A DNA stretch of 64,000 nt from DASWIP01 sp036397635 (GTDB taxonomy: Bacteria; Actinomycetota; AC-67), in the NCBI GenBank assembly GCA_036397635.1, contig DASWIP010000062.1, positions 1 to 64,000 of the forward strand, written 5' to 3'. The position numbers and the translations under genes were made by a program. Below, piece after piece: positions 41,400 to 50,341 of the stretch. Numbering within the stretch: the stretch's first letter is position 1; each line of letters starts with the position of its first letter. The notes below the pieces were generated by a model. The model made no database searches and was not told the DNA's origin. It saw nothing but the letters and a program-made list of their open reading frames with translations.

Positions 41400-42374
41400 C
41401 TACTGGCCCACCCCTGAGACGAGTTCCTCGATCTTCTGGTGCTGCGCCGCCACCTGCGCCTCGGTGAGCGGCACGAAGGACGCCGCGTCCGCGATGCTCG
41501 TGGCGTTGTCCACGTAGAACTTCATGAATGCGAGCACCTCGGGCTTCGCGAGAGCCGTGCCGCTGGCGTAGACGAACAGGGGACGGCCCAGCGGGACGTA
41601 GCTGCCGTTCTGGACGTTCTCGAGCGTCGCGTCCACGCACCCGCCACCGCCGTCGATCGCCAGCGCCTTGACTCCCTCGCCCGCCTCCTGCGCATACGAG
41701 TAGGGCACGTATCCCATCGCCCCGACGTCGCTCTTGATGCCATCCACCGCCTGGCGATCATCCTCGCCGATGTTCGTGTAGTCGATCCGGATCCGGCCCT
41801 CTTCCCCGTTGATCTCATCGGTGAAGAAGTCGAACGTTCCGGAGTCGGACCCGGGCCCATAGAGCGTCATCTGCCGACCCGCGAAGTCGCCCGGCGCGTT
41901 CAGGCCGGTGACCTGGCCCCAGGTCTTCACCTTGGAGCCCCGGTCCCAGACCTGTGTGGCCTGCTCGACCGTCAGGCAGTCCACCGGGTTCTGGGCGTTG
42001 ACCAGCAACGAGAGCGCGTCGTTGGCGACCTGGATGGCGTCGTAAGCGATCGCGTTCTGACCGCACTGCTCGACCTCGGACTCCTTGATCGGGCGGGACG
42101 CATCGTTCATGTCGTTCTCGCCGATGCAGAACTTCTGGAAGCCGCCGCTCGTGCCCGACGCGGCGACGGTCACCTGGACATCCCGGTTCTCCCCCATGAA
42201 CAGTTCGGCCGCGGCCTCCGAGAGCGGAGCGACCGTGCTGGAACCGTCGATGCGGATCGTGCCGGTCAGTTGGTCGCCGCCCTCGTTCCCTTCGCTCGAC
42301 CCGCACGCGGCTGCCACCGTGGCGAGCAGCGCTGCGATCGCGAACGCCCGGACGCCGTTCGTCGGTTTGATCAC
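41400..42374 (-). CDS. pstS: Phosphate-binding lipoprotein
   Basis: 324 residues from GTG 42374, chosen because GGGAGGGATCCTC sits just before it and a lipoprotein signal follows (LLATVAAACGSSEG, Cys of lipobox near residue 24). Phosphate-pocket marks are DGSSTVAPLSEAAAE, SGTSGGFQKFC and GPGSDSGTFDFFTDE. The ORF runs open to 42428, but the extra codons lack signal features. It is divergent from phoP with PHO-box repeats between. Confidence 0.92.
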   Translation of the reverse strand: MIKPTNGVRAFAIAALLATVAAACGSSEGNEGGDQLTGTIRIDGSSTVAPLSEAAAELFMGENRDVQVTVAASGTSGGFQKFCIGENDMNDASRPIKESEVEQCGQNAIAYDAIQVANDALSLLVNAQNPVDCLTVEQATQVWDRGSKVKTWGQVTGLNAPGDFAGRQMTLYGPGSDSGTFDFFTDEINGEEGRIRIDYTNIGEDDRQAVDGIKSDVGAMGYVPYSYAQEAGEGVKALAIDGGGGCVDATLENVQNGSYVPLGRPLFVYASGTALAKPEVLAFMKFYVDNATSIADAASFVPLTEAQVAAQHQKIEELVSGVGQ

Positions 42375-42462
42375 GAGGATCCCTCCCACTTCGTTCGGCC
42401 CACGGGCGTTCCGCGGCCCTGTTGACATCTAAGCCAACCCCACACCAGCCTGCGGTCGATCA

Positions 42463-42491
42463 CGTGCACCGTCGGTGAACTCTCGGTGAAT
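42463..42491. promoter_or_regulatory. PHO box, three 11-bp direct repeat units
   Basis: Units start at 42463 (CGTGCAC), 42474 (GGTGAAC) and 42485 (GGTGAAT), each 11 bp apart. On the minus strand the last two read ATTCACC-N4-GTTCACC, the direct-repeat unit of the Streptomyces PhoP box. It lies between pstS (minus) and phoP (plus) and should let phosphorylated PhoP act on both. Confidence 0.75.
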
Positions 42492-42540
42492 CTCTGGCCG
42501 GGGCATCGGTGTGACGCTGGGCGGTCGCCCCCTGAGTGTG

Positions 42541-42569
42541 GTGGAATCTCTGTGAAACTGTCGTGGATC
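42541..42569. promoter_or_regulatory. Second PHO-box-like array near the phoP start
   Basis: GTGGAAT at 42541, GTGAAAC at 42552 and GTGGATC at 42563 repeat at 11-bp steps, ending about 12 bp before TTG 42581. Weaker than the first array but in phase by period, and well placed for autoregulation of phoP. Confidence 0.55.
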
Positions 42570-42580
42570 CAGGAGGACCG

Positions 42581-43285
42581 TTGCCCAGCGTGCTGCTCGT
42601 CGAGGACGACACGACCATGGCCGAGATGGTCGCGTACAACCTCCGCCGCCAGGGCTTGGATGTCGACGTCACCGGCGACGGCCACGACGGCCTGCGCAAA
42701 GCGCGGCAGAAGACGGTGAGCCTGCTGATCTTGGACCTCATGCTCCCGAACGTGGACGGGATGGACATCGCGATCGAGGTGCGTCGCTCGCGGCCCGACG
42801 TCCCGATCCTGATGCTAACCGCGCGCGCCGAGGAGGAGACCAAGCTGCGGGGCTTCGCCGCCGGCGTGGACGATTACCTGACCAAGCCGTTCTCGATGGA
42901 CGAGCTGGTCGCACGGGTCAAGGCGTTGCTGCGCCGCTCGAGGGTCGAGGCGCTCCGCAGCGAGGCGCCTCCAGAGATCGTGTTCGGTGACCTGCGGATG
43001 GCGACGCGGGACTTCCGCTGCTGGGTCGACGGCGAGGAGATAGACCTCCGGCCGAAGGAGTTCTCGCTGCTCGCGACGCTGGCCGCGGAGCCGGGCCGGC
43101 TGTTCACCAGGCTCGAGCTCGCCGAGCGCGTGTGGGGCTACACCCACCTCGGCGACACCCGGACCATCGACACGCACGTGAAGAACGTTCGTCGCAAGGT
43201 CGAGGATCGCTCGGCCTACCGCTACGTCGAGACCGTGCGCGGCGTCGGCTATCGATTCCGCGTCAAGCCGAAGGCGGCACCGTGA
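42581..43285 (+). CDS. phoP: PhoP/RegX3-type response regulator
   Basis: 234 residues, OmpR/PhoB family. Receiver domain residues are Asp9/Asp10, Asp52 (phospho-acceptor in LLILDLMLPN), Thr80 and Lys102. The C-terminal winged helix (about 140-232) ends with DTHVKNVRRKVE and VETVRGVGYRF. I use TTG 42581 because AGGAGGA lies just before it and MPSVLLVEDD begins the receiver; the longer open frame adds no domain. Its stop overlaps the GTG of phoR by 4 nt. Confidence 0.92.
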   Translation: MPSVLLVEDDTTMAEMVAYNLRRQGLDVDVTGDGHDGLRKARQKTVSLLILDLMLPNVDGMDIAIEVRRSRPDVPILMLTARAEEETKLRGFAAGVDDYLTKPFSMDELVARVKALLRRSRVEALRSEAPPEIVFGDLRMATRDFRCWVDGEEIDLRPKEFSLLATLAAEPGRLFTRLELAERVWGYTHLGDTRTIDTHVKNVRRKVEDRSAYRYVETVRGVGYRFRVKPKAAP

Positions 43286-44607
43286 GCCGGCGCGCACGGC
43301 CCGCATTCGCGATCGGCCGCAACCTGTTCCTGCGCCTGCTCGCGACTCATCTGCTGGCGTCGGCGGGCGTGCTGGTCATCGCGATCCTGATCACCGCCGA
43401 CCGGATCGACACCGCGTGGGCGATCATCCTGTCCTTCGCGGTGCTCGGAGGCTTGATCGTGGCTCTGACCGCCGTGATCACACGCGGCGTCACCTATCCG
43501 CTCGACCGCATCCACGGGGAGATCGAGCGCGCGACCGGCGGCACGGTCGCGATCGGTTCGCAGCCCGGCGAGTCCCGCGCTCTTGTCACCGCGGTGAACC
43601 GACTCGCCGGCGATCTCGCCGGTCGTGTTGACGAACTGCGCGCGGAGACCGCGCTTCGTGAGCAGGTGCTGTCCTCGATGGACGAGGCGGTCCTGCTCGC
43701 GGAGGGAGCCGACGTCGTCTATGCCAACCCGGCCGCCCGCGATCTGTTCGAGATCAGCGATCTGCGCACGCTGCCCCCGGTCGTTCCGATCCCCGAGGAC
43801 CCGCTGCCGGTGACGAAGGAGTTCTCGTTACATCACCCGACGTACCGGGAGGTTCGATGCACCAGCGCGCGCGTCGCGGACGGCAAGATCCTGGTCGTCG
43901 CGCAGGACGTGACCGAGGCGAAGCGGACCGAGCGCGTGCGCCGCGACTTCGTCGCCAACGCCAGCCACGAGCTGAAGACGCCGGTCGCGGGGATCCTCGC
44001 GACAGCCGAGACGCTCCAGGACGCGATGACGCACGACCCGAACGCCGCCGCCCGCTTCGCGGAAACGCTGACGAAGGAGGCGACGCGGCTGTCGAACCTG
44101 GTCCAGGACCTGCTCAGCCTCGCCAGGCTCGAGCAAACCCTGCGCGTTCCCGAGCCGGTCGATCTCTCGGCGATCGTCGAGCGCGTGGCGGCCGAGATGC
44201 GCCCGGACGCGGCGGGAAAGAAGATCGACCTGCAGGAGGAGGTCGAGACATCAGTCGTCGTGAGCGGTGGCCCCGAGGATCTCACCGTCCTGGTCCGCAA
44301 CCTGCTGGACAACGCCATCCGCTACACACCGGAGGGTGGCAAGGTCACGGTGACGCTGAGGCGCGGCGCCGGACGGGCGGACCTGGTCGTGCGGGACACC
44401 GGGATCGGTATCCCCGCGCGCGACGTGCCTCGGATCTTCGAGCGGTTCTACCGAGTGGACAAAGCGCGGTCGCGTGTGACCGGCGGGACCGGGCTGGGAC
44501 TCTCCATCGTCCGGCACGTCGCGGAGAACCACGGCGGCGCCGTGACGGCCCAGAGCGAGCTGGGTGCCGGCTCGACGTTCACGGTGACCCTGCCGCTCAC
44601 GGGCTGA
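43282..44607 (+). CDS. phoR: Phosphate-sensing histidine kinase PhoR type
   Basis: 441 residues from GTG 43282 (GTGA overlap with phoP). Two membrane helices (about 13-37 and 45-68) precede a HAMP-like linker and a PAS-like region (about 125-212). The phospho-acceptor is His229 in ASHELKTP, followed by the ATPase domain with NLLDNAIRYTPEGG, DTGIGIP and GGTGLGLSIVRH. The short extracytoplasmic loop fits phosphate kinases that sense via Pst/PhoU rather than ligand. Confidence 0.92.
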   Translation: MSRRARPAFAIGRNLFLRLLATHLLASAGVLVIAILITADRIDTAWAIILSFAVLGGLIVALTAVITRGVTYPLDRIHGEIERATGGTVAIGSQPGESRALVTAVNRLAGDLAGRVDELRAETALREQVLSSMDEAVLLAEGADVVYANPAARDLFEISDLRTLPPVVPIPEDPLPVTKEFSLHHPTYREVRCTSARVADGKILVVAQDVTEAKRTERVRRDFVANASHELKTPVAGILATAETLQDAMTHDPNAAARFAETLTKEATRLSNLVQDLLSLARLEQTLRVPEPVDLSAIVERVAAEMRPDAAGKKIDLQEEVETSVVVSGGPEDLTVLVRNLLDNAIRYTPEGGKVTVTLRRGAGRADLVVRDTGIGIPARDVPRIFERFYRVDKARSRVTGGTGLGLSIVRHVAENHGGAVTAQSELGAGSTFTVTLPLTG

Positions 44608-44716
44608 CGAGGGAACAGCAGATCGCCCCCACCCACGCTCCCGCGCGCGCCGCCGTTTCTGCGGGTACCATCTCAGGGGCCGGACGCCCGTCCGCGCCGA
44701 CATCCGGAAGGACCCG

Positions 44717-46540
44717 ATGACCACCCGGCACGCCCACGACCCCTCTCGCCTGCGCAACGTCGCGCTGATCGCCCACGTCGACCACGGCAAGACCACCTTG
44801 GTCGACGCGATGCTGCGCCTGACCGGGGTCGTCGGCGGGGACTCGACCGACCGGATCATGGACTCCAACGAGCTCGAACGAGAACGCGGGATCACGATCC
44901 TGGCCAAAGCCGCCAGCGTCGCCTGGCGGGGTCACCGCATCAACCTGGTGGACACGCCCGGCCACGCCGACTTCGGCGGGGAAGTCGAGCGCGCGCTCAC
45001 GATGGTGGACGGCGCGTTGCTGCTCGTAGATGCGTCGGAAGGGCCGCTGCCGCAAACCCGGTATGTGCTGCGCAAGGCGCTTGCCCTCGACCTGCCGACC
45101 GTGGTCGTGCTGAACAAGGTCGACCGCAAGGACGCGCGCGCCGAAGAGGTGCTCGACGAGATCTACCATCTGTACATCGACCTTGGCGCCGAGGATCACG
45201 ACATCGAGTTCCCGGTGTTCTCAACGATCGCGCGAGACGGCGTTTGCATCCCCGGTGTCGGGATGCCCGGGCCGGGTGACGACCTGTCGCCGCTGATGGA
45301 CGCGATCCTGACCACCGTCCCGGCGTCGGGGGGCGACCCCGACGCGCCGCTTCAGGCCTTGGTCACGAACCTGGACGCCAGCGACTATCTGGGCCGGCTC
45401 GCGATCGGCCGGGTGGCCGGCGGCCGCATCCGGGCCGACCAGACAGTTGCCATCATCGGCGAGGGCGGAGAGGCACGTCCGTCGCGCATCACCTCTCTGC
45501 AACGCTTCGACGGCCTCGGCCGCACAGACGCGAGCGAGGTCGGGGCCGGCGACCTATTCGTCCTCGCTGGGGTGCCGTGGGTCGAGATCGGCGACACGAT
45601 CGCCGCCGCCGACACTCCGGCGGCCCTGCCGCGGCTCATCGTCGACGAGCCGGTGATGAAGATGACCTTCGGGCCCTCCACCTCGCCGCTGTCCGGCGAA
45701 GGAAGGTTCCTGACCGGCCGCCAGATCGCCGACCGGCTGCGGCGCGAGGCGCTGGGTAACGTCTCGATCCGCGTGCGCCCGACCGAGGCCGCCGACGTCC
45801 TGGAGGTCGCCGGACGCGGAGAGCTGCAGCTCGCGGTGGTGATCGAAACCATGCGCCGCGAGGGCTACGAGTTCCAGGTCTCCCGGCCCGAGGTGATCCT
45901 GCGGCAGATCAACGATGCCCGACACGAGCCGCGTGAGCGACTCATCGTGGATCTTCCCGCCGAGCACGTCGGGACGCTGACCCAGATCGTGGCGCCGCGC
46001 CGCGGCGACATCATCGAGATCCGCCCCGGCGAGACCGGGCGCTCGGTCGTAGTGTTCGAGGCGCCGGCGCGCGGCCTGCTCGGCTTCCGGACGCTGCTGT
46101 TGACGCTGACCAGCGGCACCGCGGTGATCAACACCGAAGCGGCCGGGTGGATGCCGTGGGCCGGCGAGCTCCCGCACCGCAAGGGCGGCGCGATAGTCGC
46201 CGACCGCACCGGGAAGGTCACCGGGTACGCGCTCGACAACCTGCAGGAGCGCGGGTCGCTGTTCGTCGCGCCCGGCGATGAGGTCTACGAGGGCATGATC
46301 GTGGGCGAGAACGCGCGCCCCGACGACATGGTCGTCAATCCCACAAAGGAGAAGAAGGCGACCAACATCCGCACACATGCCTCGGACGAGGCCATCAAGC
46401 TCGAGCCCCCGAGGATCCACACGGTCGAGAGCGCCATCGAGTTCATCGCCGGCGACGAGCTGGTCGAGGTCACGCCGACGCGCCTCCGGATCCGCAAGCG
46501 GATCCAAGACCGCAAGGCTCGCGAGCGCGCGGCCGGATAA
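44717..46540 (+). CDS. typA: TypA/BipA ribosome-associated GTPase
   Basis: 607 residues of the EF-G-like TypA/BipA family. G1 AHVDHGKT (19-26), switch patch ERERGITI (54-61), G3 DTPGH (79-83) and G4 NKVD (133-136) are intact. The C-terminal domains hold the family mark DELVEVTPTRLRIRK, and GLLGFRTLLLTLTSGT marks domain IV-like sequence. It acts on the ribosome during stress and cold adaptation. It is 110 bp downstream of phoR, same strand, probably own promoter. Confidence 0.95.
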   Translation: MTTRHAHDPSRLRNVALIAHVDHGKTTLVDAMLRLTGVVGGDSTDRIMDSNELERERGITILAKAASVAWRGHRINLVDTPGHADFGGEVERALTMVDGALLLVDASEGPLPQTRYVLRKALALDLPTVVVLNKVDRKDARAEEVLDEIYHLYIDLGAEDHDIEFPVFSTIARDGVCIPGVGMPGPGDDLSPLMDAILTTVPASGGDPDAPLQALVTNLDASDYLGRLAIGRVAGGRIRADQTVAIIGEGGEARPSRITSLQRFDGLGRTDASEVGAGDLFVLAGVPWVEIGDTIAAADTPAALPRLIVDEPVMKMTFGPSTSPLSGEGRFLTGRQIADRLRREALGNVSIRVRPTEAADVLEVAGRGELQLAVVIETMRREGYEFQVSRPEVILRQINDARHEPRERLIVDLPAEHVGTLTQIVAPRRGDIIEIRPGETGRSVVVFEAPARGLLGFRTLLLTLTSGTAVINTEAAGWMPWAGELPHRKGGAIVADRTGKVTGYALDNLQERGSLFVAPGDEVYEGMIVGENARPDDMVVNPTKEKKATNIRTHASDEAIKLEPPRIHTVESAIEFIAGDELVEVTPTRLRIRKRIQDRKARERAAG

Positions 46541-46676
46541 AACGGGGCGCGCCGGCGGAACCTGCAACATACTTCGATCGTCTGACGTTTCAAGCTCAAG
46601 GGCGTACGGAAAGCTACCGAAGCTACAACCCGAGAGCACGAAACGGACACTTAGGGACGAGAGGGGACAGACCGCC

Positions 46677-46793
46677 GTGGGCATCGATGGCTGGCTGATC
46701 ATGGGGCTGATCGCGACCGCCCTCGCCGCGGCCTTCAGCGACGATCCCCGCCACCCGGTGCGCGCGCGCCTCCGCCGCTTCCGCGACCGCTGA
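46677..46793 (+). CDS. Putative 38-residue membrane micro-protein
   Basis: GTG ORF reading MGIDGWLIMGLIATALAAAF followed by a charged tail (SDDPRHPVRARLRRFRDR). One hydrophobic helix (6-20) and a strongly basic C-terminus fit a small single-pass membrane peptide. A gaggggac stretch lies about 10 nt upstream. It is between typA and the eis-like gene. No family recognised; codon use is ordinary. Treat as tentative. Confidence 0.4.
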   Translation: MGIDGWLIMGLIATALAAAFSDDPRHPVRARLRRFRDR

Positions 46794-46868
46794 ACCGCGT
46801 GCAGTTGGCCGCGTCGCCGCCGCGGGGGCCGCGTCGGCGCCCCGCGCGCCAGGAGGGGTTCGTTTCCG

Positions 46869-46927
46869 CGTGTTACATGTCTGATCCTTATGCTCAATAT
46901 CTGAACATCGTGCTCAGATCTGTAACA
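46869..46927. repeat. Imperfect palindromic element, copy B
   Basis: Left arm CGTGTTACATGTCTGATC (46869-46886), right arm GCTCAGATCTGTAACA (46912-46927; 13 of 16 outer positions pair), loop about 25 nt that holds another TGCTCA/ATCTG block. The arms match those at 60013-60053. A/T-rich in a G/C-rich spacer, about 110 bp before the eis-like start. Confidence 0.6.
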
Positions 46928-47034
46928 GCCGATCTCGGACCCGCCGCCGCCGGATCTCACTCAGCGTCCCGGTCGACGTGCGGTGCTACGCTCCGATGCT
47001 CGAACGGGAACGAAACCGTGCCGCCGGGGAGCAG

Positions 47035-48210
47035 ATGCCCACGATCCGAGCCGCGACCGACGACGACTACGAGCGCGTCTTCAAGCTTACGCGCCAGGCG
47101 TTCAACTTCCCCACTTCGATGCGCGAGCGCGCGCGCGGGGACTTCAACCCCGCCAACGTCCGGGTCATCGAGAGCGCCGGCACGGTTATGGCGAGCCTGC
47201 GCATCCACCCTTTCGCGCACGTCTGGGGTGGCCGGGCGATCCCGGCCGCCGGCATCGGTGGAGTCGCCGTCCCTGCCGAAGCGCGGGGCAAGGGTCACGC
47301 GTCGGCGCTGATGGCCGAGACCCTGCGCGAGCAGCGCGAGGCAGGCACCGTCCTCTCGTCGCTGTATCCGGCGACCGTGCCGATCTACCGTTCGTGCGGG
47401 TACGGCTACGGCGGGATCCGCACGCAGTGGAAGGCCGACCTGTCGCTGCTCCCACCGCGGGGCCCACTCGGCGTAGAGACCTTCGGGTCCGCCGATCTCG
47501 AGGGCATCATGGCCTGCTACGACGAGGTCGCACGCACCAACGATGGGCTGCTCGCGCGCGACCACGATTGGTGGGACCGGCGCGTGCTCCGGTCAGCGTG
47601 GGAGGAGGGCGAGCCCTACTGTTACGCCGTGCGGGAGAACGGCCGGGTCACCGGCTACGTGGTCTACCGGCTCGAGCGCTCGAAGGACGATTGGCGCGCG
47701 ACGCTCGCCTGCCGTGACCTGATGTGGACGACGCCCGACGCGGCCCGCACCCTGCTGGCGCTGGGTGCGATGCACCGCTCAACCGGCGTACGGCTCACCT
47801 GGATCGGGCCGGCGACCGAGCCGCTCTCTGACCTGCTCACGGAGGATCACGCGAACGTGGACTTCCGGTTCCGGTGGATGCTTCGGCTGCTGGACGTGCC
47901 GGCGGCGATCGAGGCGCGCGGGTATCCGCCGCACGTCCAGGCGACGGTCACCATCGCCGTGCACGATCCTCTTCTCCCCGAGAATGCCGGCCCGTGGCGC
48001 ATCGAGGTGTCGGACGGGCGCGCGAAGGTGGTGCCCGGCGGTGCGGCGAACGCGACCGCCGACGCGTCTACCTGGGCGAGCATCTGGTCGGGCCTGCATC
48101 CGGCGGCCGACGCCGTCCGCATCGGCGGGCTGGAGGCCGACGCGGACGCGATCGGCGCGCTGCGCTCGATCTTCGGCGGGCCGGTTCCCTGGCTCGCCGA
48201 CTTCTTCTGA
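47035..48210 (+). CDS. eis: Eis-like GNAT N-acetyltransferase
   Basis: 391 residues, the usual length of the Eis family with two GNAT-like halves and an SCP2-like C-terminus. The N-terminal acetyl-CoA site is IGGVAVPAEARGKGHASALM (about 81-100), and YGYGGIRTQW follows. The C-terminal carboxylate and aromatic region ends LADFF, as in Eis. Eis proteins acetylate aminoglycosides or peptides. I start at ATG 47035 after ggggag rather than the GTG at 46978, which adds unconserved sequence. Confidence 0.82.
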   Translation: MPTIRAATDDDYERVFKLTRQAFNFPTSMRERARGDFNPANVRVIESAGTVMASLRIHPFAHVWGGRAIPAAGIGGVAVPAEARGKGHASALMAETLREQREAGTVLSSLYPATVPIYRSCGYGYGGIRTQWKADLSLLPPRGPLGVETFGSADLEGIMACYDEVARTNDGLLARDHDWWDRRVLRSAWEEGEPYCYAVRENGRVTGYVVYRLERSKDDWRATLACRDLMWTTPDAARTLLALGAMHRSTGVRLTWIGPATEPLSDLLTEDHANVDFRFRWMLRLLDVPAAIEARGYPPHVQATVTIAVHDPLLPENAGPWRIEVSDGRAKVVPGGAANATADASTWASIWSGLHPAADAVRIGGLEADADAIGALRSIFGGPVPWLADFF

Positions 48211-48272
48211 GCACGTCGTCCAGCGCGTCGTTCCGCGCGTCGTCTCGGTCGGCTGCCGAACGCCGGCGCGCG

Positions 48273-49304
48273 TCAGAGCAGCTGCTCGCGGACGAGCAGC
48301 TCGGCGATCTGCACCGCGTTCAGCGCCGCCCCCTTGCGCAGGTTGTCGCACGCAGAGAAGAAGCCGAGCGCGTTGACGTTGTTCGGGTCGCCGCGCAGCC
48401 GGCCCACGATCGCCTTGTCGCCGCCGGTGGCCTGCAGCGGCGTCGGGTACCGCCCCGCGGGACCGTCGTCTTCCACCTCGACGCCGTCGGCCCCCTCGAG
48501 CAGCGCGCGCGCCTCCTCGACGCCGAGCGGCCGGTCGAACTCGACCCACGCGCTGACCCCGTGGCCGACGACCGTGGGCACGCGCACCGCGGTGGCGAAG
48601 ATGTCGATGTCGGCGTCCAGGATCTTGTTCGTCTCGTTGGCGACCCTGCGCTCCTCGCTGGTGCGGCCCAGATCGTCGAAGCCCCCGACGTGGGGGATCA
48701 CGTTGAACGCGATCGGGTGTGCGAACGCGCGCCCCGGCGGCAGGTCAACGTCCCCTCGCCGGACGGCCTCGCGATCGCCGAGCAGCTTTTCGAGCTGCTC
48801 GTACAGATCCTCGACGCCCGCGGCCCCGGCCCCCGAAACGGATTGGTAGCTCGAGGCGATCACGCGCCGCGCGCCCGCCGCGCGGTGCAGTGGCGCGAGC
48901 GGCATCAGCAGCGTCACCATGGTGCAGTTCGGGTTCGCGAGCAGGCCGGAGTGTCCGCGCGCGGCTTCGGCGTTGATCTCGGGGACGACGAGGGGCACGT
49001 CGGGCTCGAGCCGGAACGCGGCCGACTTGTCCACCGAGACCACCCGGTCGCGCACCCTTGGGATCCATTCGCGCGCCACCTCGTCGGGGGTGTCCCACAC
49101 GACCAGGTCGAGCCCGTCGAACGCTTCCTCGGCGATGACCGTGACGGGGATATCCTCGCCCCGGAACGAGACGGTCTTGCCTGCGCTGCGCGGACTGGCG
49201 ATGGGCCGGAGCTCTGCCAGGGGGAAGTCGCGCTGCTCGAGGATGCGCAGCATCTCACGCCCGACCGCTCCGGTCGCGCCGACCACACCGATCCTCGGGG
49301 TCAT
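48273..49304 (-). CDS. asd: Aspartate-semialdehyde dehydrogenase
   Basis: 343 residues from ATG 49304 (MTPRIGVVGATGAVGREML). The NADP site GATGAVG (9-15), the catalytic Cys127 in NPNCTM, and QSVSGAGAAG for the substrate site are intact. It reduces aspartyl phosphate, the step after LysC, for lysine, threonine and methionine. The ORF extends 24 codons further, without domain sequence, so I reject the longer start. In most actinobacteria asd follows lysC directly; here an oppositely oriented ORFan sits between. Confidence 0.95.
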   Translation of the reverse strand: MTPRIGVVGATGAVGREMLRILEQRDFPLAELRPIASPRSAGKTVSFRGEDIPVTVIAEEAFDGLDLVVWDTPDEVAREWIPRVRDRVVSVDKSAAFRLEPDVPLVVPEINAEAARGHSGLLANPNCTMVTLLMPLAPLHRAAGARRVIASSYQSVSGAGAAGVEDLYEQLEKLLGDREAVRRGDVDLPPGRAFAHPIAFNVIPHVGGFDDLGRTSEERRVANETNKILDADIDIFATAVRVPTVVGHGVSAWVEFDRPLGVEEARALLEGADGVEVEDDGPAGRYPTPLQATGGDKAIVGRLRGDPNNVNALGFFSACDNLRKGAALNAVQIAELLVREQLL

Positions 49305-49399
49305 CGTCTCAGGGTACCGGGGCAGAAGATCGAGCGCGCGGGAAAGGAACGAGCACCTCCCTGCCGAAGGATGCACGCGACACGGAGGGGGTTTCCGCT

Positions 49400-50341
49400 A
49401 TGCGGGATAGGGGATGGGATGCTGCCGCCGCCAAGGCGTTCGGCGCGCGCACGACCAGCGCGGTCGGCCTGGCCGCCTTCGCCGCCGGGGTTGTGATCGG
49501 GGGTGTCGGGCTGGCCGAGTACCTGCGGCCAGAGCTGTTCGACGACCCCAGCGTGGCGTCGGAGGCGGCGGCGATGCGAGACGCAGCACGCGGCGGGCTC
49601 GCCATGCTGGCCGGGATGATCCTTTGGGCGACTGGGCGGCTTCGGTCCGGCATCGTCGAACGTCGGTACATGCGATCCGCCCCCCCGCTTCCTGCTCGTC
49701 GCGACGACGTCAACGGCTCCGCGGGGAGGACACTCGAGGCCGCGGCTCCTCAAGCCACGAACGGCCGGCCCATGGGTGGGCTCGCCGCCGCGATCTGGCG
49801 GTGCCGCCTCGGCGTCGACCTCCAGCACCAGCGGCTCCGCCAGGAGGGGCTGGGGGCGGAGACCCAGATCGACGCTGAGCTGTACGCGCTGGCCCTGCGC
49901 ACGCTGCTTCGCGCCTGCCGGCACGCCCAGTCAATGACCCGAAGCCTCCGGATCAGCGACGCGATCGACCGCTTCCTAGCCGTGGCGGGGAAACACGACC
50001 TCGCCGGCACGCTCGAGCGCATCGACGATTACGGCCAGGCCGCGCGACCGCGACGAGCATCGAAGAACAAGATCGACGATCCGGACCTCAGCGCGATCCG
50101 AACGATCAAAGCCACGTACACCGAGCAGGGAACGGTGCTGCATCTCGGCGATCTCAGCGCGGCCTTGACGACGCTGACCACCGAAGCCGACACGCTCGCG
50201 AACACCGTCGTGGGCGAGCTGACCGAGGTGCGCGCGATCGGCAAGCGCGCCTCGAAGTCCAAGGTACCGCCGCCCAAGGTGGAGACACCTAAGGTGGAGA
50301 CACCTAAGGTGGAGACGTCCAACGTGGAGACGAAGGCTTAG
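49400..50341 (+). CDS. ORFan with two membrane segments and a KVETP repeat tail
   Basis: 313 residues. Two N-terminal hydrophobic stretches (about 22-41, 65-81) suggest a membrane anchor, followed by a low-complexity region, a helical middle (LRQEGLGAETQIDAELYALALRTLL) and a repetitive end KVETP-KVETP-KVETS-NVETK from four 15-bp units (50276-50335). No family recognised. The stop TAG overlaps the antisense lysC stop (TTAG, 50338-50341). It splits lysC from asd. Coding is likely but not certain; other frames are also partly open. Confidence 0.5.
   Translation: MRDRGWDAAAAKAFGARTTSAVGLAAFAAGVVIGGVGLAEYLRPELFDDPSVASEAAAMRDAARGGLAMLAGMILWATGRLRSGIVERRYMRSAPPLPARRDDVNGSAGRTLEAAAPQATNGRPMGGLAAAIWRCRLGVDLQHQRLRQEGLGAETQIDAELYALALRTLLRACRHAQSMTRSLRISDAIDRFLAVAGKHDLAGTLERIDDYGQAARPRRASKNKIDDPDLSAIRTIKATYTEQGTVLHLGDLSAALTTLTTEADTLANTVVGELTEVRAIGKRASKSKVPPPKVETPKVETPKVETSNVETKA
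50276..50335. repeat. Four 15-bp tandem repeats in the ORFan's 3' end
   Basis: aaggtggagacacct at 50276 and 50291, aaggtggagacgtcc at 50306 and aacgtggagacgaag at 50321. In frame, so copy-number change only lengthens the KVETP tail. Confidence 0.85.

Noticed and set aside
49414..49878. Alternative 154-residue frame inside the ORFan
   Set aside because: Arg/Gly-rich shadow of the 49400-50341 frame without a start signal.
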